Shown here: piece after piece, positions 35,742-47,279 of the stretch
Layout of the letters: each line of letters starts with the position of its first letter
How positions within the stretch are numbered: position 1 is the first letter of the stretch
Source of the DNA: Diphasiastrum complanatum
Lineage: Eukaryota > Streptophyta > Lycopodiopsida > Lycopodiales > Lycopodiaceae
Assembly (NCBI GenBank): GCA_029204225.1
Contig: CM055095.1
Span: 9,764,243 to 9,828,242, forward strand
DNA length: 64,000 bases
Reading direction: 5' to 3'
The notes under the pieces: model-generated
Databases searched by the model: none
What the model was told of the DNA's origin: nothing
What the model saw: the letters and a program-made list of their open reading frames with translations, nothing else
Position numbers and translations under genes: made by a program

Positions 35742-37478
35742 TGGGCCAGAGCACCACTTGGATGCTTTTCATGTAAAGAAAATTACAGAGTTGTAGAATG
35801 CCCAAATAAAGGAAAATTTGTACCATTCTGTCGTGACTGTGGATATGGGCATTGCTATAAAGACTGTCCAGCAAGACCGAAGCCACCACTAGCTACAACA
35901 CCTGTAAATTTGATAACAATCAAGCAAGGATCGGTAGCTCATAATAAACCAAGTGCACCCTTGATGGTGGTCACCAGAGCACAAAAGCAAAACGAACTAG
36001 TAGTGGATTCAGTACTTGTTGATTCTATACCATTGAACGATACACGAACAACATCGGAAGTTTATCCAAATCTTAATGCAGAAAAACAAAGATATCAGGA
36101 TATGAGACAATGGATTAAGCATTTGCAAGAAGAAGAGGAACTTGAAGCTGCTAAAGTAACAGCTGAAGTTCGGTCTTCACCATTGCAACCTTCAAGAAAT
36201 TTACGTACGGATATGAATGATCAATTACATCATCACGAAGAACCCTTCAAGATGACGGAACCGGAAGCACCGCATACAGAATTACTCGTGAATATTTTGT
36301 CTAGCAAGATCAATATTTCATTGGGAGAGCTTCTAAAGTTGGTGTCAAAAGCAAAAGAAGTCTTAGCGCAAAAGTTAGCTCAAGAAGAATCAGAAGGCCA
36401 TTAGGAGCCACTCTTCTGTGCTGGATTTGAAGAATCTAATGATGTACTACATGTTGGAGCAGCTTGGGAAAGTGGACAAAAGAATATCACTCTACCAATA
36501 CAAAATAGACAATTTTCTAAAGAAGCAGCCGTGATAGTCGACGGTTCAGGAGTTAACCTGATTTCTACAAAGCTATGTACAAAATGGGGCCTTACAAAGA
36601 TTAAGCCTACTACTTTTGCTATTAAGCTAGCTAATCAAACGACGGTTCGTCCACGAGAAATGGTAGAAGATATACCTGTCAAGATTGTAGGAGTACAGTT
36701 CGTCATTACCTTTGTCGTGATGGACTTACCAGAAGCACTAAATGTCTACCGAGTTCTCTTAGGACGTCCATGGTTACGAGTTGCGCAAGTAATTCATAAC
36801 TGGGGTACCAGCAAAATCACTTTTGAAAATCGTGAACGTGCAGTTAAAATTGATTTTACGACTTGGACTATCAAGCTAGTGGTTCAAAAAGCGGATGATG
36901 ATTCATCAACAACGGATCACACTTGTGATCGACCAGAGAAAAAATTGGGAGTTCACTACGATTCTCAAACGGAAACTGTCAATTGGAACGAAGCTCTTGA
37001 AACAATTGATTGTACAGCAGGATATATGTGTCAACAAGATAGTCAATCAGAGATGAGCGAGATTTCCTTGTTAGATCGAACTTTGGATACGCCAATCACG
37101 TTTTCACTAAATGTGCTGAATGTAGCCTGGATATCAACGAAACCTATACCAGATCCAATTGAGGATGGTCTCATACCAATGAGCCATGCCTTAGCTTATG
37201 ATAGCAATGCAGAACTTACGGATGAACAGATTCTACATCATATGGATCCGACCAGATTTGGAGTGAGTAATGTTCCCGATGAACCAGCAATCAAATCGTC
37301 CAAAGTAGTTATATTGAAGGGAGACAGGATGACAGGTTCGATGATGAAGAAACAAGCAAAGCAACATTATAATACGGTCCTAAAATGGGAAAATCCCCCT
37401 CAAAAGTTTGATTTAAAGAAAGTGCCACCTCTATTGGATAAAGACAAAGAAAAAGTCAAGAATGATTCTTCAAGTTAG
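35742..37478 (+). pseudogene. Ty3 F zinc finger and retropepsin region
   Basis: One frame with a Cys/His pair of motifs (CFSCKENYRVVEC and FCRDCGYGHCYKDC, 35760-35880), a basic TRAQK stretch, a Glu-rich coil (about 36090-36390), a TAG at 36402-36404, then a retropepsin-like domain at 36531-36850. The protease active site reads VDGSGVNLIS rather than the classical D-T/S-G; the relative at 17320 has IDGGSGVNFIS, so a DGGS-type site is probably ancestral and one residue is lost here. LLGRPWLR and HNWGTSKITFENR follow, the usual C-terminal half. The frame ends at TAG 37476-37478. Confidence 0.8.
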
Positions 37479-37838
37479 ATCTCTAGCAAGACATCATCGT
37501 CTAGGAAGTCTTCACCTAAGAAGAAAGATTTATCATCTCGGAAGTCATCACCTCCACGATCAATTTCTGCTAAGAAGACTAAACGAAGATCCAAGACAAG
37601 TCCTTTCAAAAAAGAACAAGCAAATGTAGTCCAACATGATATGCCAGAGCATTTTAAACGTTATACACTGGATGATGTGGTTATCATGTTACCTAAAGCA
37701 CATCGTGAACCTGAAGAACACATGCCGAAATCTAAAGAGGTTTACGATGGCCCAGCTAGGATGCAACCAATGAATCTTGCAGAACCAGGAGAACCAGAAA
37801 AGATTGTACAAGTGGGATCACAACTTACTCCTGAATAG
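37479..37838 (+). pseudogene. Ty3 F linker between protease and RT
   Basis: The same frame continues past the TAG with a Ser/Lys-rich stretch (SSKTSSSRKSSPKKK) and the family-conserved HFKRYTLDDVVIMLPKA motif at about 37650-37700, ending at TAG 37836-37838. The motif recurs at 17808 and near 27640 (minus), so it is a true part of the polyprotein. Its function is unknown to me. Confidence 0.7.
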
Positions 37839-39416
37839 TATCAAGCACTCCATTTGCTACTTATTAAGTATCAAGATTGTTTTGCATGGACTTATCAAGA
37901 TTTGAAGGGTATTCCGACATCAGTCATTGAACATACCATACCTTTAGTACCTGATGCTATACCAAAGGTTACAAAGTTCTATCGTTGTAATCCTAATGTG
38001 GCAGATCTGATAAAGAAAGAACTTCAGATATTGCTTGACGCCGATTTCATTTATGAGATCGAGCATACCGAATGGATTTCACCGATTGTCATTGTTCCTA
38101 AGAAAAATGGGAAATTGCGAATCTGTGTGAATCTCAAAGCATTGAATAAAGTGACATGGAAGGATCACTTTTCGTTACCTTTTACTGAAAGCATTTTGGA
38201 TCGCCTTGCTGGAGCGGAAGCTTATAGTTTCTTGGATGGATTTAGTGGTTACAACCAGGTTAAGATTGCACCTGCCAATCGCCACAAAACTGCTTTTGCA
38301 ATAGAATGGGTCACCTATGCTTACAAAGTAATGCCGTTTGGACTCTGTAATGCACCAAGTTCATTCCAAAGAGTAATGCAATTTGCCTTTAAAGATTATC
38401 TGCAGAAATTCCTTGAAATTTACTTGGATGACTTGGGAGTTCATAGTACAGATACAGACCACCTAGATCGATTGGAGAAAGTCTTTGAAAGATGCCGCAA
38501 ATATCAGATTTCTCTAAATCCAGAAAAATTCCAGATATGGGTTTCTCACGGAGTGGTGCTTGGACATGTGATATCAAGACATGGTATTGCCACCGATTAC
38601 ACTAAGATCAAAGTTATTGTGGAATTGCCACCGCCAGCAACAATTCAAGGAGTTTATGTGTTTATGGGTCATGCGAACTACTATCGAATTTTTATTATCT
38701 TCTTTGCAGATTTAGCACGACCTATATACAAATTAGCTATTGTTTCTATTTGGAAAGTAGAGGCGTTAGAAGCCTTTGAAAAGTTTAAAAAAACATTATC
38801 TTCAGCACCAATACTGCGTTCTCCAGATTGGACATTAGAGTTTCATGTTCATACGGATGCCTCAAAATACGCCGTTGGATCAGTTTTGACTCAGCCAGGT
38901 GACTATAAGAGGGATTATCCTATACGATTTGCAAGCAGACAGCTTACAGATCAAGAGAAGAATTATTCAACAATAGAACGTGAAGCGCTAGCCATGATTA
39001 TTTCTGTTCAAAAATTTCGTCACTATCTCATGGAAACACACTTTGCATTTTATACGGATCATCAACCGTTACTTTACTTGGTAAATAAGACGTGTAATAT
39101 TGGACATATTGCAAGATGGTTATTATTATTGACTGAATTTGACTTTCGAATTGTGGTCAGAAAGGGGAAGCAACATTATCTAGCTGATCATGTTTCACGA
39201 ATTGAATCCGCACCAGTTAATAGTGAAGTGGATGATGAACTACCAGATGTTGCGTTGTTCTATGTTGAAGCAGTACCTGAGAGGGCGGCATATATTGTTG
39301 AGTACCTGATGCTAGGACAACCGAATGACTCTTTGACAAAAGTACAGAAAAGACAATTGATTCATAAGGCTCAACCTTATCAATTAATTGCAGGACAATT
39401 GTATCGTCGTGGATAA
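37839..39416 (+). pseudogene. Ty3 F reverse transcriptase and RNase H, largely intact
   Basis: A 520-residue open stretch (from 37854) contains a full RT and RNase H. Motifs in order are SPIVIVPKKNGKLRICVN, YSFLDGFSGYNQVKIAP, MPFGLCNAPSSFQRVM, the catalytic IYLDDLGVHS, NPEKFQIWVSHGVVLGHVIS, then RNase H with HVHTDASKYAVGSVL, NYSTIEREALAMI and FYTDHQPLLYLV. All key acidic residues appear to be kept. The stretch lacks its own obvious start and would be made as part of a polyprotein. The stop TAA at 39414 replaces an expected Lys before DDILRR, so it is the best preserved pol core in the window but still disconnected. Confidence 0.92.
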
Positions 39417-39937
39417 GATGATATTTTACGAAGATGTGTTTACCGCATGAAGTACCAGATCTAATCATGTTTTCACATGATGGCATGGGTGAAGGACACT
39501 TCTCTACAGATATTACTATTCGAAAACTTTTGCAATCCGGTTGTTGGTGGCCTACGCTTCATAAGGACACAGAAAACTTTATTCAGACATGCTATGTCTG
39601 CCAGCGAGCACGGCGGCCTACTCGACAGAATTATGAACCCTTGCATCCGGTTTTATCGCAAGCATCGTTTGAAAAATGGGGACTGGATTATGTTGGTCCT
39701 ATTCATCCCGCTGCGCAAGGATCTCAGGCCCGATACATTATCATCGCAACTGTTTATATGACCAAGTGGGTTGAAGCCAAAGCTGTCAAAGTGGCTGATG
39801 CGAAATCTACGGCCAAGTTTCTATATGAAAATATTATAATCAGATTTGGATGCATATGGGGACTATACTACCCAGTGGTAGTCGCCAATGTTAGCCGATA
39901 TTTTCACATGGAAAATTGGGCTAATATTGAAGTTTAA
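39417..39937 (+). pseudogene. Ty3 F integrase, truncated
   Basis: After the TAA and a one-base shift near 39435, the integrase zinc domain is intact (HDGMGEGHF...CYVCQRARR, an HHCC pattern). The first catalytic Asp is present in GLDYVGPIHP. After FLYENIIIRFG (about 39850) the expected second Asp region is replaced by unrelated residues and the frame stops at 39937. The rest of the core and the C-terminal domain are missing. Confidence 0.85.
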
Positions 39938-41590
39938 GTTTGCAATAATTGAAAAATCGGCATGTAAAACTTGGTTATTAGAGAAAAACCGGCACAAATT
40001 TGCCTTAGAATTGGGTCCCAGCCCACCCTAAAGTGGCTAGACACAGTAAGAAATTGACTTTCAAAAAAACCGTCAAAAATATTTTGTGGTCAATTTTTGT
40101 AAAGACCGAGCCAAAAGTGCCGGTCCACCTAGAATTGAGTCCCAGACCACCCTAAATGAGGCTAGAGCAAATTTTGTGACCTTAGAAATGGCCGGTAAAT
40201 ATTTTACGGCTTTTCAAAAAATGGCCAGTGTAAAAAATAGCCGATATGATCGTGCTAAAATCTCACCATGTACTGAGTCCATTTTTACTAATATATGATC
40301 ACTCAGTGTATTTTTTAAAAAAACCGTGTTGTCGTGGGAGCCCTAGTCATGAATGCCGAAAAAGTCAACCACAAAAGAAAAAATCGAGAAAGAAAAGTTT
40401 CGGGTAAAAACGGGACCGGAAAATATGGATTCAGTGTCAAGGAGTCACAGAAACACTAACGGCAAAGTTTGGGCAATTTACGGGCAACGAAATGTGCGGG
40501 CCAAGTGGTTACCCAACAGGCCAAAAATCCAGACAAATGAGCAGTAGGCACACGGCCCTTGAAAAATTGAAGAAAGGCCAAAAACGAAAGTACCCAAAGA
40601 AAAAATGAAGGCCGCCTACTAAAAATAGGGGTTGAAAAAGGGCCTCACCCAAAATTTGGATATTAAATGCCAAAACACCTTGGAGGCTGTAAAAATTGGG
40701 AGGTACACCCACTAGCCATTGACATTTTGGGCTTCTAGGGTGTACAAAAGGGGAAACTTGAATGGCCTCCCTAGCCTTTGACAAAAATAGCATCTTGGCT
40801 AGTTTTGGAAGAGAGCCTTGAATGCACCACTCCCCCACTCTCTTATGGAGGCCACTAGGTGTACTATCAAATGGGTTGAGGACAAATGGCAAAGAGGGCT
40901 TGAAGGGCATAAAAATTGGCAAAGCCTCATTTGAAGGGGGACACTTGGGTTTTCCTATAAAAAGGAGCCAACTCTTTGTATTTGTGGATGTGTGTTAAGA
41001 GTTAGTGTTGAGAGTTAGTACTTTTGTGAGTTAGTATTTTTAGGATTTGGTATTTTGGGAGTTGCTTGCTTGCTTGAGGGTGTGTGGAAGTTAGTTCTAT
41101 TTTGATGTTAGTTATTCCAATATTAGTAGTTTGTAAATGAGGTTACTTGTTTTGAGTGTGATGTTAGTTCTATTTTAGCTATTTGCTTGAAGGAGCTTGG
41201 ATTGTTATTGAATGGATGTTAATGACTTGTTTGAGAGTTAAATGAGTTGTACACAAGCATGGTGATGATATTGAGTTAGTATTGATTGAAAAGTTAAGTG
41301 TTGGTTGGTAGAAGTCGAATAGGTGATTGTTGAATGATATGCCATAATTGATGTTTCATCAAATGGGGATGTGTTGAATAGGTAAGTGTTGATGTTTTGC
41401 ATTATGTGTGTGTGGGATGGAAGAGTAGCTATGGATGTTTGGTTGTCTTGTCATGTGGGTGTGATCGAGGGAGTTTAACCATTGCTACAACAATAGCTGC
41501 TTCATCTACAAGCTTCCAATGAGTTAAGCCAAGACATATTCACCAGCGACTGGAATTCAAATTATTCCACTACGACTTCCTCTGCACATG
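39938..41590. other. Non-coding, LTR-like region with TATA box
   Basis: No coding signal. A diverged tandem duplication (unit offset 124 bp) is marked by TTAGAATTGGGTCCCAG at 40005 and CTAGAATTGAGTCCCAG at 40129. CTATAAAAAGG near 40956 is followed by GTTAG-rich sequence, which looks like an LTR promoter. It does not match the LTR at 34.6 kb, so it probably belongs to another, unidentified element. Confidence 0.4.
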
Positions 41591-42190
41591 CGGATCTGCA
41601 ACCTGTGTGGAGCACAACCCCGCCTACCCAACAACGAGCTCTCTGAAAACGTATTGTCATCTGCTGGCCCTGTACCACCTATCTGCGGACTGCCTATCTG
41701 AGGTCTGCGACCTACCTGCTGGCTGCCTGCAGCTCATCGCTACCCTGCTTGCCCTGTGTTCTGCATTGCAAGCCCTGCGATCTGCCCGTCTGTCCTCGCT
41801 GCCTCACCTACTGTCTGCTACTCTGCTTCCCCTGCAATCTACCCGTCTGTCCTCTGCTCTCTGGGTGCTCGCTGGAGGCCACCTTCTCTACTTGTCTGTC
41901 TGCGGAAGTCTGCCTACACACCTCTGATCACTGTCTACAGCCTGTCTGCGTCTGCCTGTTCCACCTGTTTGCAACCTGCCTAGTTGGTTCCAGCCTCCAA
42001 GCATGATTTCTAAGAGAAGAAAAATTTGAGCTCTGAGCGGAAAATCAGATCTGCTGGACCTGTTGCGACCTGTCCACTGATGCAAGCATTGTCCACAGTC
42101 ACATAGCAGCTGTCTGCGACCTACAAAGTCTGCCTGCCTACTGATTTCTTCGATAACCTGTGGATCCTTCCAATGACTTGTGGTAAAGTT
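41591..42190. repeat. CTGC/CCTG-rich low-complexity tract
   Basis: About 600 bp built from loosely repeated CTGCCTG, TCTGCGACCTGCC and CTGTCTGC words. It is open in several frames only because of composition. Probably non-coding, possibly part of an LTR or leader. Confidence 0.5.
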
Positions 42191-43555
42191 TTTGTTCTCT
42201 GATCTTGCTACCTGTTCAAGTATCGGCAGAAAACGACAAGTGCAAACGACTCTATGAAGAACAAAGGCAAAGCTACCTCAGACCAAAAGCGGCATTCATG
42301 AATAGTACTTCAACGATTTTCGGTCACCTATACTCACACTGAGGTATGGGTTTACCTCACATCGATTTTTATTCTCGTGTTTACTTGCTTTCAATTGGAA
42401 TGTGGGTGCTTGACGTCCGTACTTGCTTTCCCTCATTGAATGAATGATAGGATACTGAGAATGCATTGTGTAACTGTATGAGGACCTAATCATTTCAATA
42501 ATTCCGCATTTGCCATATCCCTATCGGGACCTAAATGATTGTGATCCTTTTCTTGAACAAGTAGACATTGAAGTATCAGGTCTATGCGTATTTGTGGGTT
42601 TACCTGTAGTATGAACTCAGAATCACTTGCTTGCAATGGGAACTAGTGAATAGATTGTTGTAGAGTATGGGTCGATTGTGCATTATAGTGAATCGTTTGA
42701 GCACAAATTCGAATTCAGTCCGGAATCGTAATATTTTATAAACAAATGCGACATGGCTAATTAGAACAATGAGTGCCTATGTCCAACTCGTTTAGTGAAA
42801 GTGTTAAGTAAATAACTTTGTTTCGTACTGATTTAGAATGTGTTGTACGGAGAGAACCGTAGGCTAGGTACTTGATATCTTGCTGAGTTAGATTTTAAAC
42901 AGCTATATGGAATCATCAAGTTTTTGAAGTGTTTCTTACGTTTTTTTCCATTATGAAGCGTGTTAATTGGACCCGACCTCTGTGAAACACCAGAGCGGGC
43001 CGTCCACCATCCGTGGTTGAAAAACACCACCTTGGTTAAAGCGTCGCACTAGTCACACCTGCCGTCAGTATTGTCTAGCGAAATACCTAGACCCGACGGT
43101 CGGCAAAAATACCGTCGCTTAGCAAACAAAGCGGTGCGTATAACTTGCACCCCACGAGCACATCATGGACAGTAAATCGGTTTCTAGCCCATGTAAGATT
43201 TTTACTAACTGTAAACCGAATTCAATGGGGAAAGAGATATTAGCAAGATCCTAACACGAATTAGTGATCAGAAGTTTTACGGAACCGTGACCCTAGAAAG
43301 CTAGTGAATCATTGCAGCCAAAAGTACTAGCACCCCCTCCTTGCAACCGTATCTCTGAGAGCTTGGAAAACTCTCATCGGTTGGGGAGCACGGGGCAAGA
43401 GAGAAGGCCATCAGAGTTGGAAGTGGCAAACCCTCTGTTGCTCACGTAGGGCCGAATCGCCATTAGAGGTGGGGCCCCTTGGCCCTTTTTTAGGACGTTT
43501 TGGCTGGACCAACCCCCTATCGAAAATGGCCCTAACATTGCCTAATGATTATCAT
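42191..43555. other. Non-coding region
   Basis: No gene recognised on either strand. GC-rich, CGNCGG-containing sequence appears at 43030-43140. It ends where the minus-strand copia gag begins. Confidence 0.4.
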
Positions 43556-44250
43556 CCTCCACATTAGACTTCTTGGGCTGCTTCTTATATTTATGCTTCC
43601 CTTTGGCTATCATTGCTTGCTCTTCCGATGAGGGTAGTCAAGTTTTTACCACTTCACACCTTTGTTCCTCCTGTAATATGATGCCATGAAAATTTTCAAA
43701 TGTTGGTAGCCTCTCCCTCGAAGCAATGCCACTTGCAAACATTTGGAAGTTTTCGGATAAGACGTTCATAGTTGTGTGCACTAGCTCAACATCCCTGATT
43801 GGCTCTCCAATAGATGTCAACTAGTCTCGTAACTCCTTAATTCGTGTGAAATAGGACCCTACGCCCTCATTTTCCTCCATGCGAACACTTATGAGTTTGG
43901 TCCTCAAAAACATCATTTGAGAGGGGTTCACCATCTGAAATTGTGTCTTGAGTGCATCCCAAGCACCTCTTTGCTGATACAGCTTCACTAATGTGGGCAA
44001 TGACATGATCCTTCACTGACAGATTTATCAAGGATAAGGCCTTTTGCGCCCTCTTGTCAAATGCACGAATATCAGCTAGAGTTGTAGTTGGCCACTGTTC
44101 CACCCAGTGACGATGTCTCACAGCTCCTTTTCCAAAAAAGTACTTTTCATTTTGAATTTCCAAATGCTATAATTGGATACCCCATCCAATTTACTAGCTT
44201 CTCCAAACACGGATTCTCCCAATCCTGCCATTTTGCCAAAAATTGCTCCT
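43556..44250 (-). pseudogene. copia C gag, minus strand, same family as copia B
   Basis: Read on the minus strand, a start MAGLGESVF near 44240 resembles copia B gag MANMGESIM. Then KFKMKSTFLEKEL, LSLINLSVKDHVIAHI, GAWDALKTQFQMVNPSQMMF, GEPIRDVELVHT and FASGIASRERLPTFE follow. Each phrase has its counterpart in copia B at 31.37-31.85 kb. The pieces lie in three frames with a stop after EKEL. The element is cut off near 43560, before the zinc knuckle, so only leader and capsid remain. Confidence 0.88.
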
Positions 44251-44720
44251 ATAGCACCTTAATGAGGCCCAATGACAAGCTTATAGAGCAGTTTGAACTT
44301 TTTAAAGTCAACTTTAAGTCTGACCAAAAAAGTTTCAGGACCTCTCGCCGCTTTTCCGCCAAATTGGAAGCCAAATCGGTGTCATCCTCCGAAATGCCCT
44401 TCGTCACCAACTCCCAACTACTTGCCCACTAAAATGGTGAAAACACTTTTGGCGCGCTCCGAACACTTTCTCTACGACAATCACTCTTTTTTCAGGTACT
44501 GTACTTGCAGGGTACAATCCTTTTTTGTCCTTAATTTGGAGGATTTTGGCTTTTGGACAGCCTTAAACAAAAAAATGAGCTAAACGATAAGGGCCTTTGG
44601 AGAAACTGCACTATTTCCTCACCTTGAAGTAAACCCCCCTTTCAAACGAAATTAACCTTCAGGGTCCTTTTCAACTTGAAATTTTCTAATGAAGTGAAGT
44701 CTTATTTTGCCCTTCAACTC
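44251..44720 (-). mobile_element. Leader or LTR of copia C
   Basis: On the minus strand this resembles 30838-31290 upstream of copia B. Shared words include TTCAAGGTGA, AACCTCCAAAT / ATCCTCCAAAT, CTTGCAAGTAC / CTGCAAGTAC and AGAGAAAGTGTTCGGAG. The shared length suggests an LTR end plus leader, but no primer site is obvious in either copy. Confidence 0.65.
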
Positions 44721-45589
44721 CATTGGGCCCTTTCATAGCTCCCTTCAACCTATTCAAGACCATTGATTGCGATCTAAAGGCCCATATGCCATGAGATATT
44801 AGTCGTCGATCTATGAGACTTCTGATCCTATGGTGGTTCCTTCATCCGCGTGTCGAACCTTGTTTTTTAGGCCGCTGGACACCTTTGACTGCTATGGATC
44901 CATTGAGGACTGGTTGCGCGCAAGCTGTCTCGAGCTCTTCCTCTCTCTCTTTCAAGCTTTCTTCCAGTGATGGCCGGCTTCCTACCAGCTAATCCAATGC
45001 TCAGAATGTTGTACGGCTGCCCACGGCCATTTGCAGGCACGTTCTAACAACTAGGGCGCCCCTCTGTAGATCTTCACCATTCTGTTTTGTATAGAGAAAG
45101 ATCAAGGATTTACTCCCTTGAAACCCTAGCACATGATAAAACAAGAGATTCTTGATCTTTTAACAATCTCTTTTTGGGATTTTACTGGCAGTCTCCTACA
45201 CCACTGAGGTTGTCCTACTGCAAAGACTCTCTTTAAATTTACAACTTCATGATTGATGCACAATTGAATGCAAACAACTTGTTCTTCTCAGCAATTCTCT
45301 GCTTGCTCCAATTGACTTGAAAATTTGACAATTTTCAGTTTTGCTCCCGGATCAAGCCAATAGACTATACTGAAGCCTCAATTCTTCTAGACATGCAAAA
45401 GATTTGCTTGCCTAACTAACCGTAAACGGTTCCTGAAACCCCACATAGATATCAAACAAATTGCATTTACAAGGTGAAAATTGTAAATCTAACAAAGGGA
45501 GGGGGTGTGATCTTTTTGCAAACTTCCAATAGTTAGGAAGTTGCCCAAGAGATGTGCAGTTGCTTGCAGAAGTAGATCGGTGATGGACT
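44721..45589. other. Non-coding region
   Basis: No gene or clear repeat recognised on either strand. Confidence 0.4.
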
Positions 45590-46432
45590 CGATCATATAC
45601 CCATCATTTGAATGAATTAGGGGCATTGAGGAGTCCAAAAGGGGAAAAATGGCTTTAGGGGCTTGGCGGTGAGAGGGCTTTGGCCTATCACCGAAGACAA
45701 CTCCGATGGTAGCCTAGGAGGCTGAGTTTACATGCACACAGTGCGTGGTACCGTCATATTGCACATAGTGGTGACTTCTGAGGACGTTGAGCTGGTATTT
45801 TTCTCATTCCAAAAATCGGTCGGGATCCATGTATTGTGGGATCTATTTGTATGTCATCTCAGCTTCTTCGTTATATGAAAAGGCATGTTTTCAGGGTACC
45901 AAATTGTCTTCAACTGCTTCAAAATTGGTTTTGCTACTAACCATGCCACATTGAACATGTTCACCCCGTAAGTTATAGGCGTGTCTAGGTTGTATCCCTT
46001 GGGAGAAGAAGTGTTGGGTTTGAATCCGAATCTGGTTGACACATATATCCAGCCATATAGTCACCTGTGGCTAATGCTTCCATCTATCGTACAATGTCAT
46101 ATTGAGAATCATAATGACCACCCTTCAATGGATTAGGACGATCAATACTGTGATTTGTGGTAGAGTAGTCATCGACCTTAGGAGTAATAGGTTTCAACGT
46201 CCAAGTGGTTGGATCCAACTTTAATGCCTGTTCTCTATTTTCAAATGTGAGGTTTCATGTCCTCTAGTTGTGAACCACTTGCGTGACTCTCAACCAAGGT
46301 CTTTCCAGTAGAACTCGATAGGTGGAAGGGGATTCTGGAATTTCCATTACCACGAAGGTGATCACAAATTGAACTCCCGCTATCTTCATTGGAATGTCTT
46401 CATCTACACCTTTTGGCTTTACACAAGACTGG
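45590..46432 (-). mobile_element. Ty3-type protease/RT fragment, minus strand
   Basis: On the minus strand from 46432: EDIPMKIAGVQFVITFVV, then YRVLLERPWLRVTQVVHN, FENREQALKLD, TNHSIDRPNPLKGGHYDSQ, and NLDTPITYGVNMFNVAW near 45950. These match the protease and following spacer of Ty3 element F (36.66-37.15 kb). Near 45640 a short RT piece PFGLLNAPNSF matches MPFGLCNAPSSF of element F, so most of RT is deleted. Frameshifts and stops are present. Confidence 0.85.
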
Positions 46433-46438
46433 TCATGT

Positions 46439-46727
46439 CATGTGCCAAAACTAAGCAATTAGCAATTACAATGGAAGTAAAGCTAAGAGCAATAAAAGTA
46501 CAAAACATTCAAGATAGCATATCCATAGAAAGCTAGAAACACAAAGATCTCCATAGAATCATCATGAATTTAGGATCTATGCTCTGATATTAAGAAATTT
46601 CATGTGCCAAATCTTAGCAATTAGCAATTACAATGGAAGTAAAGCTAAGAGCAAGAAAAGTACAAAGCATTCAAGGTAGCATATCCATAAAAAGCTAGAA
46701 ACACAGAGATCTCCATAGAATCACAAT
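46439..46727. repeat. Tandem duplication of an LTR end (162-bp offset)
   Basis: The stretch from CATGTGCCAA at 46439 to about 46564 is repeated at 46601-46727 with few changes. Between the copies the minus strand reads TATCAGAGCATAGATCC (46574-46590), a near match to the copia iMet primer site. This looks like a copia LTR end, primer site and partial second LTR on the minus strand. Confidence 0.75.
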
Positions 46728-47137
46728 AGAAATGAAAAGAAGAGTACAATCAATGGAAAGAGAGCATAGATTCATATGGATAGGGCACATGAGACCTAAC
46801 AATGGAGATCCCTATGGCTCACATTCACAAGGAGAAAGCAAGAAGCACCACTTGCAAATGAGCCAAAAGATTCAAAAATTGATGTCTCTTGCCTAGTTAT
46901 AGACAATGCTCTCACTTAACTAAACTTAACTATCTTGAGGGATAGTTAGCCCTTGCTAAGTATTATTTGGACTACATTAGGCCCTTATTGGCCTATTATC
47001 CTTATTAATTACTTTGGAGGGCCTAAAGAGGGAACCGCTTTGTTTTTAAGGCTAATAGCTCCTTTTGGAACTAAAAAGCTTACATTGGATATTATCTTGC
47101 ATGTGTAAGCATGGATGTACTAACAATACATGACACT
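46595..47137 (-). repeat. Probable copia LTR, minus strand
   Basis: Read on the minus strand, a purine-rich AAGTAGGGGGAG (near 47150-47138) is followed by TGTCATGTATTG, the expected tract and TG start of an LTR. The other end lies just before the primer-site-like sequence at 46574-46590. A tract on one side and a primer site on the other means this LTR once linked two element bodies, or comes from a one-LTR circle or tandem array. The bodies are gone. Confidence 0.5.
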
Positions 47138-47279
47138 CCCCCTACTTAAACATTTTTGTCCTAAAAAATGAAAATGCTTGTCTGATCAGCTTGATTGCCT
47201 CGGTTAAGTAGTCACGATTGAGGATGTGTCATTGTAGACAAAATTTATGCTTCATTACAAATCCAAAGTTGTCGAATTG

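Larger units (their letters stand above)
34619..39937 (+). mobile_element. Ty3-type element F: LTR, primer site, zinc finger, protease, RT, RNase H, partial integrase
   Basis: The 5' LTR and primer site are followed by a shortened gag region (35414-35741) without a recognisable capsid. A Cys/His zone comes next, then protease, RT, RNase H and a truncated integrase ending near 39905. The capsid and the 3' end are missing. From about 35742 to 39413 a single frame is kept, interrupted only by three TAG codons. Pieces of the same family lie at 16.6, 26.2, 45.6 and perhaps 47.3 kb. Confidence 0.9.

Noticed and set aside
41607-42006. Several overlapping open frames rich in Leu, Ser and Cys
   Set aside because: They come from CTGC-type low-complexity sequence that is open in more than one frame.
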